In this document: positions 51,334 to 60,097 of the stretch, piece by piece
Layout of the letters: every line of letters starts with the position of its first letter
Position numbering within the stretch: the first letter of the stretch is position 1
Assembly (NCBI RefSeq): GCF_017832975.1
Contig: NZ_JAFIBI010000001.1
Span: forward strand, 3,782,001-3,846,000
Direction: 5' to 3'
Length of the DNA: 64,000 nt
Source of the DNA: Arthrobacter sp. PvP023
GTDB taxonomy: Bacteria; Actinomycetota; Actinomycetes; Actinomycetales; Micrococcaceae
The notes under the pieces: model-generated
Seen by the model: the letters and a program-made list of their open reading frames with translations, nothing else
What the model was told of the DNA's origin: nothing
Database searches by the model: none
Translations under genes and position numbers: made by a program

Positions 51334-52121
51334 TGGACCTCGGAATCGCCGGAAAAACAGCCCTTGTGGCGGCCTCGACCGGCGGTCTTGGCTTGGCCGT
51401 GGCCCGCGCATTGTCCGCCGAAGGCGTGCGCGTCGCAGTCACAGGCCGCAGGCGAGACCGGGCCAAGGAGATCGCCGCGGACCTGCACACCGCGTACGGA
51501 ACAGGTGCCATCGCCATCGAGGCGGACCTCACCACGCCGGAAGGCATCGACTCCGCCGTCGAACAGACCGTGGCGGACCTCGGCCCCGTCGACATCCTGG
51601 TGCTCAACGGCCCCGGGCCCAGGCCAGGGGCTGCCGCAACACTCAGCTCCGAGGACATTGCCGCGGCCTTCGAACTGCTGGTCAAGCCGCACCACGCCCT
51701 GATCTCCCGCGTGCTTCCGGGCATGCGGGAACGGCGCTGGGGCCGCATCCTCGCCGTCGGCTCCAGCGGAGTGGCGGCGCCGCTGCCCAACCTGGCCGTT
51801 TCCAACACAGGGCGGGCGGCATTGGCCGGCTACCTGAAAACCCTCGCCGCCGAGGTGGCCCTGGACGCCGTCACGGTGAACATGCTCCTTCCGGGGCGGA
51901 TCGCCACGGACCGCGTGGCCGAACTCGACCAGGCCGCCGCCAAGCGGCGCGGCACGACGGTCGAGGAAATCCAGCTCGAGTCCCGCAAGACCATCCCCGC
52001 CCGCCGCTACGGCGAACCCGGGGAGTTCGGCGCCGCCGCCGCCTTCCTCTGCAGCGCCCCGGCGTCGTACATCACCGGCGTCGCGCTCCGGTGCGACGGC
52101 GGCCTGATCCGCAGCCTGTAG
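51333..52121 (+). CDS. SDR-family protein lacking the catalytic tyrosine
   Basis: A 262-residue short-chain dehydrogenase fold: cofactor loop LVAASTGGLGLAVARAL (9-25; TGxxxGxG degenerate as ASTGGLG), VLNGPGPRPG, and AVGSSGVAAPLPNLAVSNTG. Where the YxxxK pair is expected, the sequence is SNTGRAALAGYLKTL, so the tyrosine is replaced. This matches a known SDR subgroup (FabG-like, imperfect tetrad). It may use a different acid or be non-classical. ATG 51333 overlaps the preceding stop (TGATG). Confidence 0.83.
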   Translation: MDLGIAGKTALVAASTGGLGLAVARALSAEGVRVAVTGRRRDRAKEIAADLHTAYGTGAIAIEADLTTPEGIDSAVEQTVADLGPVDILVLNGPGPRPGAAATLSSEDIAAAFELLVKPHHALISRVLPGMRERRWGRILAVGSSGVAAPLPNLAVSNTGRAALAGYLKTLAAEVALDAVTVNMLLPGRIATDRVAELDQAAAKRRGTTVEEIQLESRKTIPARRYGEPGEFGAAAAFLCSAPASYITGVALRCDGGLIRSL

Positions 52122-52156
52122 GCCTCCCCCCATTCACGATCTTCCAAAGGAACACC

Positions 52157-53647
52157 ATGACTTCCACAGCGACCGACGTCTCTTCATCCACCGACCGCGA
52201 ACTCATCACCGCCCGGCACCTGATCAACGGCGAATGGCTGGGCGAGGCGGACACCGAGCGGGTGAACCCGGCCCGCCCGGGCGAACTCGCCGCCCTCTCC
52301 CCCAGCGGCACCGCCGCTGACGTGGACGCCGCCATCACGGCCGCCGCGGCAGCGCAGCCGGGATGGGCAGCACTGCCCGCACCGTCCCGCGGCGCAATCC
52401 TCATCACGGCCGGAAACCTGCTGATCGAGCGCCAGGCCGCCATCGCCGAGGACCTGGTCCGGGAGGAAGGCAAGACCCTCGCCGAAGCCAAGGGCGAGGT
52501 CAAACGTGCCTCCGACGTGCTGCGCTTCTTCGGTTCCCTCGGCTGGGCAGCCACCGGTGAGGTGCTGCCCAGCGGCCTGCCGGACACCACCATCACCACC
52601 CGCCGCGAGCCGCTCGGCGTCGTCGGACTCATCACCCCCTGGAACTTCCCCATCGCCATCCCGGCGTGGAAATCCGCCCCCGCACTGATCAGCGGCAACG
52701 CCGTGGTCATCAAGCCCGCCGAGCTGACGCCGCTCTCCGCCACCCACCTCGCCCGGGCCCTGCAGGACGCGGGGCTGCCCGCCGGGGTGTTCAACGTGGT
52801 GCACGGCAAGGGCCGCGTGGTGGGCGACGCCCTGGCCCGCGACCGGCGCATCGCCGGGCTGTCCTTCACCGGTTCCACCAACGTGGGACTGGGCCTGCAG
52901 GAAATCCTCAACGCACGCCGCGCCCGCGTGCAGCTGGAAATGGGCGGCAAGAACGGTGTCCTGGTACTGGACGACGCCGACGCCCGCAAGGCCGCCAAGG
53001 TGGTGGCCGGCGGCGCCTTCGCGCTGACCGGCCAGGCCTGCACCGCCACGTCCCGCGTCTACGTCATGCCGGGCATCCGCGCCGCGTTCCTTGACGCGCT
53101 TACCGAGGAAGCCGCCGCCTATACCCCCGGCGACGGCATGGACGCAGCCATGGGCGCCGTGGTGAGCAGCCAGCAGTTCGAGCAGAACACCGCGGCGGTG
53201 CGTTCCGCCGTCGAACGGGGAGCCACGCTGCTGGCCGGTTCCGGGATCCTGGACGGAACGCACGACGGCGACGCGGACCGCCCGCTGTTCTTTCCGCCCG
53301 CCGTGCTCACCGGTCTGCCGTTCGACGACGCCGCCGTCACCGAGGAGATCTTCGGGCCGGTGGTAGCTGTCCTCGAAGTGGCCGACTACGAAGCCGGTCT
53401 CGCCGCGATCAACGACTCCCGCTACGGCCTCACCGCCGGCATCTGCACGGATTCGCTGAAGCTCGCCACCGACTTCGCCGCCCGGGCGCAGGCCGGCGTG
53501 GTCAAGGTCAACCGGCCGACGGCGGGCCTGGACCTGAACGTGCCGTTCGGCGGCGTGAAGGACTCCTCCACCAACACGTTCCGCGAACAGGGGAGGTCCG
53601 CACTGGACTTCTTCACCTGGGGCAAAACCGTCTACACCGGTGTGTAG
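52157..53647 (+). CDS. NAD(P)-dependent aldehyde dehydrogenase
   Basis: A 496-residue ALDH. Conserved blocks are ITPWNFPIAIPAWKSAPAL, LSFTGSTNVG, the general-base Glu in LEMGGKN and the nucleophile Cys in GQACTATSRVYV; C-terminal EEIFGPVVAV and NVPFGGVKDS are complete. The sequence resembles 2-oxoglutarate semialdehyde (2,5-dioxovalerate) dehydrogenases, which often pair with DapA-family dehydratases. It would oxidise the aldehyde released by the lyase. RBS AAAGGAA. Confidence 0.88.
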   Translation: MTSTATDVSSSTDRELITARHLINGEWLGEADTERVNPARPGELAALSPSGTAADVDAAITAAAAAQPGWAALPAPSRGAILITAGNLLIERQAAIAEDLVREEGKTLAEAKGEVKRASDVLRFFGSLGWAATGEVLPSGLPDTTITTRREPLGVVGLITPWNFPIAIPAWKSAPALISGNAVVIKPAELTPLSATHLARALQDAGLPAGVFNVVHGKGRVVGDALARDRRIAGLSFTGSTNVGLGLQEILNARRARVQLEMGGKNGVLVLDDADARKAAKVVAGGAFALTGQACTATSRVYVMPGIRAAFLDALTEEAAAYTPGDGMDAAMGAVVSSQQFEQNTAAVRSAVERGATLLAGSGILDGTHDGDADRPLFFPPAVLTGLPFDDAAVTEEIFGPVVAVLEVADYEAGLAAINDSRYGLTAGICTDSLKLATDFAARAQAGVVKVNRPTAGLDLNVPFGGVKDSSTNTFREQGRSALDFFTWGKTVYTGV

Positions 53648-53653
53648 CGCGCC

Positions 53654-53980
53654 ATGACCTACGTGATCGCGCAGCCGTGCGTGGATGTCAAGGACAAGGC
53701 CTGCATCGACGAGTGTCCGGTGGACTGCATTTACGAGGGCGAACGCTCGCTCTACATCCACCCGTCCGAGTGCGTGGACTGCGGCGCGTGCGATCCCGTA
53801 TGCCCGGTCGAGGCCATCTATTACTCGGACGACGTCCCGGACGAGTGGGCCGACTACGTGCGGGCCAACGTGGAGTTCTTCGAGGAACTGGGGTCACCGC
53901 AGGGCGCCTCGGGCCTGGGCAACCTGGGCCGGGACCACCCGGTGGTGGCGGCCCAGCCGGTGGCAGAACCCGCCCACTAA
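53654..53980 (+). CDS. fdxA: 7Fe-8S (FdxA-type) ferredoxin
   Basis: A 108-residue ferredoxin. CVDVKDKACIDECPVDCIYE holds the 3Fe-4S cysteines and CVDCGACDPVCPVEAIYY the 4Fe-4S cysteines, as in mycobacterial-type FdxA; the tail is acidic with Ala/Pro at the end. It follows the aldehyde dehydrogenase by 6 bases and closes the operon, so it probably takes electrons from the FAD oxidoreductase. No cognate reductase gene is nearby. Confidence 0.9.
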   Translation: MTYVIAQPCVDVKDKACIDECPVDCIYEGERSLYIHPSECVDCGACDPVCPVEAIYYSDDVPDEWADYVRANVEFFEELGSPQGASGLGNLGRDHPVVAAQPVAEPAH

Positions 53981-53993
53981 CCCCAGTGTCTGC

Positions 53994-55379
53994 TCACCCC
54001 GCGGACCAGACCTGCCGGAACTTTCCACTGGGGTCGGGCCGGGGCAACTCATCCGCATGCTCTATCGCAACCGGTCCGGCGCCAACGGCAGCGAAGTACC
54101 CGTCCAGCCGCTCCGTCACCGCTGTGCGCACGCCGGCCAAGGCGGCACCCGGCAACGCCTCGAGCCGCACCCTCAGGTTCCCCGGTCCCGTGCGGATGGC
54201 CTGGAACCTGCGCACGCCTGGTGTGTCCTCGATCACCGTGCCGAGTGCCAGCGGGAGGACTGTTACGGTGCTCCCGTCCGGTGCCGCAAAGGAGACAAGG
54301 TCCCCCGTCCGGCCGTCGATACTGACGGACGGAAACGGGCTGCCGCACCGGCACGGTTCCGTCGCAACCGTGACCCGGTCGCCGAGGTCGTAGCGGAGCA
54401 GTGGCTGCACCCGGTTGGCAAGGTTGGTGACGAGTACTGTGTGGGAGGTGTTTCCGGCCGGGACCGCCGCGTAGTTCGCGTCCACGGGTTCGAGGATGTA
54501 CCAGTCCGTGTTGACGTGGAAGGCGCCGTGCCGGCACTGGCTGGTCAGCGCCGGGACCTCCGAGGAAAGATAGCGCTGGGTGACCCGGCAGCCGAACGCC
54601 GCTTCGATGGATGCCTGTCCGGTGGCGGACAGGTTCTCGCCGGAACAAATGGCCAGGACAGGCCGTATCCTGAGCCGCCCGGCTTTCTGCTCCGCGGCGA
54701 GCTGGATCACCGCGCTCGGATAGCCGAAGAGCAGGGTCGGTTTGAAGGTGTTGAGTTCCGCCACCAGCTCCGGGAGGGGCCGGAGTACCGAGAAGACCCG
54801 GAGGCGCCGGGCAATGGCGGGGGCACGCCGTCGGGCGTTTTCGGTCAACACGACACCGGCGTAGTGGCCGCCAGCCGCCACGAGGGCCGCCGCCCGCACT
54901 CCGCGGAGCAGGAAGTCCCGCACTTCCGAGGCCCTCACCAGGGTATGGCGTTCCCGGACCCGGACCACCACGTTCACCATCACCCAGGAGAACCGGTCAT
55001 GGATCAGGACGGCCGGCTCACCCGACGTCCCGGACGTGGTCACCACCAGGTAGTGCCCGCGGTAGAGGCTGCCCAGCTGTGAGAGGTCGGAGAGCAGTTC
55101 CGACTTTAGCTTCGCCAACGAGATGTGCGGGTCCGTCACCCAGTCGTCGAAGTTCGCCATCAGGTCGCGTTTGCCCACCGGCGGAAGCTGGCTCGGCTCG
55201 GCGACCGTGTCCGGGAGGTCCCGGTAAAGGCGGCGATAGTATGGCGACGCGGACCGGGCGAACTCCACGAGTTCAGCAAGCCGGGCCTGCTGCAGGCGGT
55301 TGATCGCTTCGAGGCCCCCGCGCTCGGCGCACCAGGTGTCCCACGCGACCCGGAGGGCCCATCCGGGAATTCCACGCAT
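53994..55379 (-). CDS. Adenylate-forming enzyme, phenylacetate-CoA ligase/CapK-like
   Basis: A 461-residue enzyme of the PaaK/CapK branch. It has the phosphate-loop VTTSGTSGEPAVLIHD, a later LFGYPSAVIQLAAEQ, the AICSGENLSA segment with QRYLSSEVP, and YDLGDRVTVATEPCRCGSPF near the hinge. Family members activate acids as acyl-adenylates or act in capsule and exopolysaccharide assembly. ATG 55379 follows GGAGAGGA; an in-frame extension to 55550 is unsupported. It is convergent with the ferredoxin and independent of that operon. The substrate is unknown. Confidence 0.8.
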   Translation of the reverse strand: MRGIPGWALRVAWDTWCAERGGLEAINRLQQARLAELVEFARSASPYYRRLYRDLPDTVAEPSQLPPVGKRDLMANFDDWVTDPHISLAKLKSELLSDLSQLGSLYRGHYLVVTTSGTSGEPAVLIHDRFSWVMVNVVVRVRERHTLVRASEVRDFLLRGVRAAALVAAGGHYAGVVLTENARRRAPAIARRLRVFSVLRPLPELVAELNTFKPTLLFGYPSAVIQLAAEQKAGRLRIRPVLAICSGENLSATGQASIEAAFGCRVTQRYLSSEVPALTSQCRHGAFHVNTDWYILEPVDANYAAVPAGNTSHTVLVTNLANRVQPLLRYDLGDRVTVATEPCRCGSPFPSVSIDGRTGDLVSFAAPDGSTVTVLPLALGTVIEDTPGVRRFQAIRTGPGNLRVRLEALPGAALAGVRTAVTERLDGYFAAVGAGPVAIEHADELPRPDPSGKFRQVWSAG

Positions 55380-55630
55380 GGCAGATGTCCTCTCCGGATC
55401 AGTCCTCGGACCCATGTCCCAGCTTTCCACAGCTGCAGGCACCATAACAGGGGCCTTCTTCCCCCTGTCCCGCCGAATTGCTGGACTTCCCGGCGGACGC
55501 CGATCAGACTGTCTACAACAGCTGGCCCGGCCGTTCGGAATTACCCGCATTCCGGCCTTTCAGGAACGAACAGCTGGAATATTGGGGCTTTACCGAAATG
55601 CCTGATCCACACCCTCGAAAGGACCTGGCC

Positions 55631-57064
55631 ATGCCGGACTTGTCAGCATTCTTCCCGCTAATTGCTGCCATCATCGGGGTGGTTCTCGTCGTCGGCTTTA
55701 TCTGGGTGGCAATAAAGCTGATGTGGAAGGTGGCTGAACCTAACGAGGCCCTGATCATCTCCGGCTTGACCCGCGGAACCCTGGAAACACGGGCCGGAAT
55801 GGACTTTAAGATTGTCACCGGCAAGGGTGCGCTGGTATTTCCCGGTCTTCAGACAGTACGAACCCTCTCACTCACCCTGAACGAAACTGAGCTCAAAGTT
55901 TCCTGTGTTACCTCGCAGGGCATCCAGGTAATTGTGGAGGGTGTTGTTATTTACAAAATTGGCGACGCCCCGCCGTTCATTGCAAATGCGGCCAGGCGCT
56001 TTCTGGGCCAACAGCCCAAAATGGAAAGCCAGGTCTATAACGTCTTTGAAGGACACCTGAGGTCGATCATTGGCAGCATGACCATGGAAGAGATCATCCG
56101 CGAGCGGGACAAGCTCGGTTCACAGGTCCGCAGCGCCAGCGGTGTGGAAATGGAGAAGCTGGGCCTGGTGGTGGATTCGCTCCAGATCAAGGACCTGCAG
56201 GACCCCACGGGCTACATCCAGAACATCGCCAAGCCGCACATTGCCCAGGTGAAGATGGAAGCCCGCATCGCCGAGGCCACCAGGAACCGCGAGGCGGCGG
56301 AGAAGGAAGCGGAGGCCGCCGCACTCATTGCTGATGCGCAGAGCGTTTCGGCCATAAGGCAGTCGGTGGCGCAGGCCAATGCCGAACGGGCGAAGGCCAA
56401 CGCGGCCCAGGCCGGGCCGCTGGCGGATGCGACGGCGCGGCAGCAGGTGGTGGTCCAGGAAACGGAGGTAGCCAAGCTCGAGGCGGACCGTGAAGAGCAG
56501 AAACTTCAAACCACCATCCGCAAGCCCGCCGACGCCAAGGCCTACGCCAAGCGCACGGACGCCGAGGGCCAGAAGGCGGCGGACATCAGCGCCGCCGAGG
56601 CGCTGGCCCGCCGCACCGAACTCGAAGCCCAGGTGAACGCCCGGCGGACGGAACTGCAGGCCCAGGCAAATGCCACCGCCGCTGCGGCCGCGGCCGGCGC
56701 CACCAAGGTCACCGGCGAGGCAGAAGCTGCAGCAACCCGGGCCCGCGGCGATGCCGCCGCCTCGGCCATCAAGGCCAAGGCGCTGGCGGAAGCGGAGGGC
56801 ATCAAGGCCCGCGCCGAGGCGCTGGGGACCAACCAGGACGCCGTTATTTCGCAGCAACTTGCCGAGAACATGCCGGCCATCATCGCGGCGGCAGCGGAGC
56901 CGTTCTCGCACGTGGGACAGATGACAGTCCTCAACGGCGGGGAAGGCGTCAACAAGATGCTGGGCGGGATCCTGGCCCAGGTGGGCGACTACCTTCCGGC
57001 CCTCTCCTCGGCGCTGAAGAACAGCAGGGAAGGCAAACGACCGGCGAAAGCCCCAGATGCGTAA
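55631..57064 (+). CDS. Flotillin-family (SPFH) protein
   Basis: A 477-residue membrane-scaffold protein. One N-terminal span (residues about 6-27, LIAAIIGVVLVVGFIWVAIK), an SPFH domain (about 30-200, EPNEALIISGLTRGTLETRA), then a long Ala/Glu/Lys-rich coiled coil (about 210-410, EATRNREAAEKEAEAAA) and a C-terminal domain. It organises membrane microdomains in other bacteria. ATG 55631 follows AAAGGA. It overlaps the next gene, an NfeD-like protein, by 8 bases, the usual flotillin-NfeD pairing. Confidence 0.92.
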   Translation: MPDLSAFFPLIAAIIGVVLVVGFIWVAIKLMWKVAEPNEALIISGLTRGTLETRAGMDFKIVTGKGALVFPGLQTVRTLSLTLNETELKVSCVTSQGIQVIVEGVVIYKIGDAPPFIANAARRFLGQQPKMESQVYNVFEGHLRSIIGSMTMEEIIRERDKLGSQVRSASGVEMEKLGLVVDSLQIKDLQDPTGYIQNIAKPHIAQVKMEARIAEATRNREAAEKEAEAAALIADAQSVSAIRQSVAQANAERAKANAAQAGPLADATARQQVVVQETEVAKLEADREEQKLQTTIRKPADAKAYAKRTDAEGQKAADISAAEALARRTELEAQVNARRTELQAQANATAAAAAAGATKVTGEAEAAATRARGDAAASAIKAKALAEAEGIKARAEALGTNQDAVISQQLAENMPAIIAAAAEPFSHVGQMTVLNGGEGVNKMLGGILAQVGDYLPALSSALKNSREGKRPAKAPDA

Positions 57065-57305
57065 GGACGTGGACCGCAGCTTAACGGGCAAGATCGGGCG
57101 GGTGACGGGGCGCATCGGCCCGGGCACCATCGGCGAAGTCATGCTGCCGTATCTTGGCGGCACCATGGCCTTTCACGCCCACCCGTTCGACAAAACGAGT
57201 GTTTTTGCCGTGGGCGACGAGGTTCTGGTCATCTACTACGATCCGCCGCAGACCGTCTATGTGGATGAACTTCCGGAGGTGTTAAGGCACGACGGCGGGC
57301 AGTGA
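57057..57305 (+). CDS. Small soluble NfeD-like OB-fold protein
   Basis: An 82-residue protein matching the C-terminal OB-like part of NfeD: GKIGRVTGRIGPGTIGEVML, then VFAVGDEVLVIYYDPPQTVYVDEL. It lacks the membrane spans and protease domain of full NfeD, so it is a truncated form. It starts inside the flotillin gene and is clearly coupled to it. It probably binds the flotillin oligomer. Confidence 0.82.
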   Translation: MRKDVDRSLTGKIGRVTGRIGPGTIGEVMLPYLGGTMAFHAHPFDKTSVFAVGDEVLVIYYDPPQTVYVDELPEVLRHDGGQ

Positions 57306-57399
57306 GCCGCGCTTCCGGCTGCCCTTGCCGCCGAGGGTCGCGCGAAGGAAGGCCGGCGCTTGCCGGTCTGCCCTCTGATACTCCGCAAGCACGGGGGTC

Positions 57400-57429
57400 T
57401 GGACGGTCAGGCAGCACCGGGCGTATCCT
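57400..57429 (+). promoter_or_regulatory. Promoter of the second FDPGSSPD gene
   Basis: TGGACG and TATCCT with an 18-base spacer, about 30 bases before the GTG start. It shares -35 sequence and spacing with the promoter of the paralogue at 24866. Confidence 0.5.
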
Positions 57430-57459
57430 GATTTTCCATTGCCTCTGGGGGTGATCTGG

Positions 57460-58449
57460 GTGGGCGGGATTTACCGTGATCGTTGCCGGACTGCCTTGCG
57501 CCCATTATTCCTGGGGGTCCTTCTCTGCTTCGCCTGGATGGCCTGGTTCGCCGGGACCGCGAACGCCGCATCCGATGATCCGGACCCGCTGGGCACCCCT
57601 GCTGTAACAATCCAGGACGTTGCGGTTCCGGTCGCCGCTGTGCCGATTCCGGTCGCCGCTGTGCCGTTTCCGGTCTCCGACACAGCGGCGGCCGTCGTCG
57701 ACGTCGTGGACCCGGTGGTCAGCGGGACACCAGAGGTAGTGGCAAAGGTGGCAGACAGTGCCGCTCCGCTGATCACGGATATTCCGCTCACGGACCCGCC
57801 GTTCGTTGACACGGTCAGCGAAACGGTGACCGCCACAGCCGACGGGGTCGTGTCGGTGGTGGATTCCCTCGCACCCGCACTGCCGGACATTGCTGTTCCA
57901 ACGGTGCAGCTTCCGGCCGTGCCCGTTCCCGCTCTGCCGGGACCTGTTCTGCTGCCTGAGGTTCCACTGCCGCACGTTCCGCTGCAGTTGCCGGAGGCGG
58001 CCGCCCCCGGGCGTTCGGGCGGAACTGATGCCCCGCCGTCGGCCGTTCGCTCGCAAGCGGCGGAACCTGTCAGGGGCGTTGAGGCGGTTTCCCCTGCCGG
58101 CCGTGTGCACCCCGAGGAAGTCAGCGCCGCTCCGCTGCCGGACCGCGGCGCGGTTTCACCGCTGCAGTTCCTGGCGAATACGCAGGCCATGCGGGCCCTG
58201 GCCGCCACGATTGGCTACGTTGTTTCGGCGGCGCCGGCGCCCGGGCAGGACATGGAACTGCGTTTCGCCAGCCCCCAGAACCAGTCCGGTTCGGGGCCGA
58301 CAGGCACCGGCAGCGCCGGCGCCGAGGCAGCGGCCGACGTCGCCGGGTTCTGGAACCCGCTGCACGACGCCGGACACTGCCTGGTGCCCGACGCGGCGCT
58401 GACCCTGGCCGCGAGCCCGTCCTTCGATCCGGGGTCTTCCCCCGACTGA
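57460..58449 (+). CDS. Secreted Pro/Val/Ala-rich protein with FDPGSSPD tail (paralogue 2)
   Basis: A 329-residue exported protein. Signal peptide residues 1-34 has core FLGVLLCFAWMAWF and ends GTANA. The mature part has Val-Pro alternation (VPVAAVPIPVAAVPFPVSD, VPLPHVPLQLPE) and ends FDPGSSPD, as does the paralogue at 24866. Two cysteines are present, one in the signal peptide and one near the C-terminus (HCLVPD). GTG 57460 is chosen because GGGGGTG lies six bases upstream; a TTG at 57439 is less likely. The family is unrecognised. It is followed by a tiny peptide gene. Confidence 0.75.
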   Translation: MGGIYRDRCRTALRPLFLGVLLCFAWMAWFAGTANAASDDPDPLGTPAVTIQDVAVPVAAVPIPVAAVPFPVSDTAAAVVDVVDPVVSGTPEVVAKVADSAAPLITDIPLTDPPFVDTVSETVTATADGVVSVVDSLAPALPDIAVPTVQLPAVPVPALPGPVLLPEVPLPHVPLQLPEAAAPGRSGGTDAPPSAVRSQAAEPVRGVEAVSPAGRVHPEEVSAAPLPDRGAVSPLQFLANTQAMRALAATIGYVVSAAPAPGQDMELRFASPQNQSGSGPTGTGSAGAEAAADVAGFWNPLHDAGHCLVPDAALTLAASPSFDPGSSPD

Positions 58450-58534
58450 GCAGGTCACCTCTGCGCTCATTCAGGCAGAGCAGGCCCACCTACGCCGCCG
58501 GCGTAAGGATCAAAACTCAGTCAGGAGAAAAGTC

Positions 58535-58687
58535 ATGTCCATCCACACCCAGCACTTCAGCGCCACCGCAATCGTCCGCTCCGCACCTGCCCGTGCCCGC
58601 ATCGGCAACTGGCCCGACCCCATGAACGCCCGCATCGGCAACTGGCCCGACCCGATGGGTCGGGCAAGCGAGGTGGCCGGCCGCTGA
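58535..58687 (+). CDS. 50-residue peptide with tandem ARIGNWPDPM repeat
   Basis: ATG 58535, with CAGGAGA seven bases upstream, encodes 50 residues: MSIHTQHFSATAIVRSAPAR, then two perfect copies of ARIGNWPDPM separated by one Asn, then GRASEVAGR. The unit is 33 bases and repeated almost exactly in DNA, with a third codon change only (CCC to CCG). There is no signal peptide, membrane span or cysteine. A leader of 20 residues plus repeated 10-residue core resembles a multi-core ribosomal peptide precursor, but no modifying enzyme is recognised. It lies 85 bases after the secreted FDPGSSPD gene. Confidence 0.65.
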   Translation: MSIHTQHFSATAIVRSAPARARIGNWPDPMNARIGNWPDPMGRASEVAGR

Positions 58688-58912
58688 CGCCGGGACCGCC
58701 CGGATGCTGTCCCTTGCCTGCCTGGAGGTGGCAGGGGGCAGTGTCCCGGCCCGGTGAAGGGCCGGTCCACCCCCGAGTGACCGCGGCAGCGGCCCCCGGC
58801 GGCGAGCACCGCCGTCGTCGTGTTTCAACCCAGTCCGGCTGTTAACCCAACCTTCCCTTTCCGGTCATGCCTGCTCCCCCTCGGCGCAACGCGCCGCCCG
58901 CACCGTGGAGGG

Positions 58913-60097
58913 GTGAGGATCGCAATCGTTGCCGAATCATTCCTGCCATTGATGAACGGGGTTACGCACTCCATCCTTCGGGTGCTTGAGCACCTGCAGG
59001 AGCGGGGCGATGACGTTATGGTGATCGCCCCGTCCACCCAGGACACGGAGGTCCTGGATGTGGTGCACGGCGCGTTCGTGCACCGGCTTCCGTCGGTGCC
59101 GCTGGCCGGCTACACGAACGTGCGGGTGGCGCTGGGCGGTGTGAACCGGGTCAAGAGAATCCTTGCCGATTACGCGCCTGATGTTGTTCACCTTGCGTCC
59201 CCGTTCGTGCTCGGCTGGCGGGCGGTGCAGGCGGCGCACCAGCTGGGGATTCCGACGGTGGCGATCTACCAGACCGAGGTCCCCAGCTACGCGGCGCGCT
59301 ACGGTGTGCCGTTTATGGAGAACTGGGCTTGGAACCGGGTGGAGAACATCCATCTGCTGGCTTCCCGGACGCTGGTGCCATCGACTTTCGCGCTGAACCA
59401 GTTGCGCGGCCGCGGAGTTCTGCGGGTGGACATGTGGCGGCGCGGTGTGGATACCGCGCGGTTTGCGCCGGGAAAGCGCGACGACGGGTGGCGGGCATCC
59501 GTGGCCCCGGGCGGCGAGCGGATCATCGGCTATGTGGGCCGGCTGGCCGTTGAAAAGCAGGTGGAGGACCTGGCCGTGCTGGCCGATGTGCCTGGCACGC
59601 GGCTGGTGATCGTGGGCGACGGCCCGCAGCGCGAGGCGTTGCAGGAAGCCCTGCCGGACGCCGTGTTTACGGGGTTCCTGGGCGGTGAGCAGCTGGCCAG
59701 GGCGGTGGCGTCCTTCGACCTGTTCGTGCATCCGGGTGAGTTTGAGACCTTCTGCCAGACCATCCAGGAGGCCATGGCGTCGGGCGTGCCGGTGGTGGCC
59801 ACGGGCCGGGGCGGTCCGCTGGACCTGGTGGAGAATTCCCGCACCGGCTGGCTGTACAAGCCGGGCGACCTCGCCGGACTGCGGGCACATGTCATGGACC
59901 TGATAGGCGACGACGCCAAACGCCGCGCGTTCGCCGCGGCAGCCCACGCCTCGGTGCAGGGGCGGACGTGGCCGGCGTTGAGCGCGGAGCTGGTCCGGCA
60001 TTACCGGGCAGTGATCGCCGGTGAACCGGTGCTTGAGCCTGTCGGACGGCTCCCGGTGGTTGAGCCTGTGCAAACCAAAAGAGGAGCAACGCTGTGA
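58913..60097 (+). CDS. Glycosyltransferase family 4 enzyme, alpha-mannosyltransferase-like
   Basis: A 394-residue GT-B glycosyltransferase. The N-terminal acceptor domain begins IAIVAESFLPLMNGVTHSIL; the C-terminal donor domain has YVGRLAVEKQVEDL, VIVGDGPQREAL and the sugar-nucleotide E-x7-E motif in HPGEFETFCQTIQEAMASGV. The pattern is close to GDP-mannose-dependent mannosyltransferases of actinobacteria (MgtA/PimB group). GTG 58913 is chosen; the AGGGG before it is very close. It ends in a GTGA overlap with ugd, so donor-sugar synthesis and transfer are coupled. Confidence 0.85.
   Translation: MRIAIVAESFLPLMNGVTHSILRVLEHLQERGDDVMVIAPSTQDTEVLDVVHGAFVHRLPSVPLAGYTNVRVALGGVNRVKRILADYAPDVVHLASPFVLGWRAVQAAHQLGIPTVAIYQTEVPSYAARYGVPFMENWAWNRVENIHLLASRTLVPSTFALNQLRGRGVLRVDMWRRGVDTARFAPGKRDDGWRASVAPGGERIIGYVGRLAVEKQVEDLAVLADVPGTRLVIVGDGPQREALQEALPDAVFTGFLGGEQLARAVASFDLFVHPGEFETFCQTIQEAMASGVPVVATGRGGPLDLVENSRTGWLYKPGDLAGLRAHVMDLIGDDAKRRAFAAAAHASVQGRTWPALSAELVRHYRAVIAGEPVLEPVGRLPVVEPVQTKRGATL

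Noticed and set aside
52184..53761. Long antisense open frame over the aldehyde dehydrogenase gene
   Set aside because: His/Gly-rich composition typical of antisense to high-GC genes; the plus strand encodes a complete ALDH.
58510..58809. Antisense open frame over the repeat peptide gene
   Set aside because: It only mirrors the tandem repeat and lacks a ribosome site, whereas the plus-strand peptide has CAGGAGA well placed.
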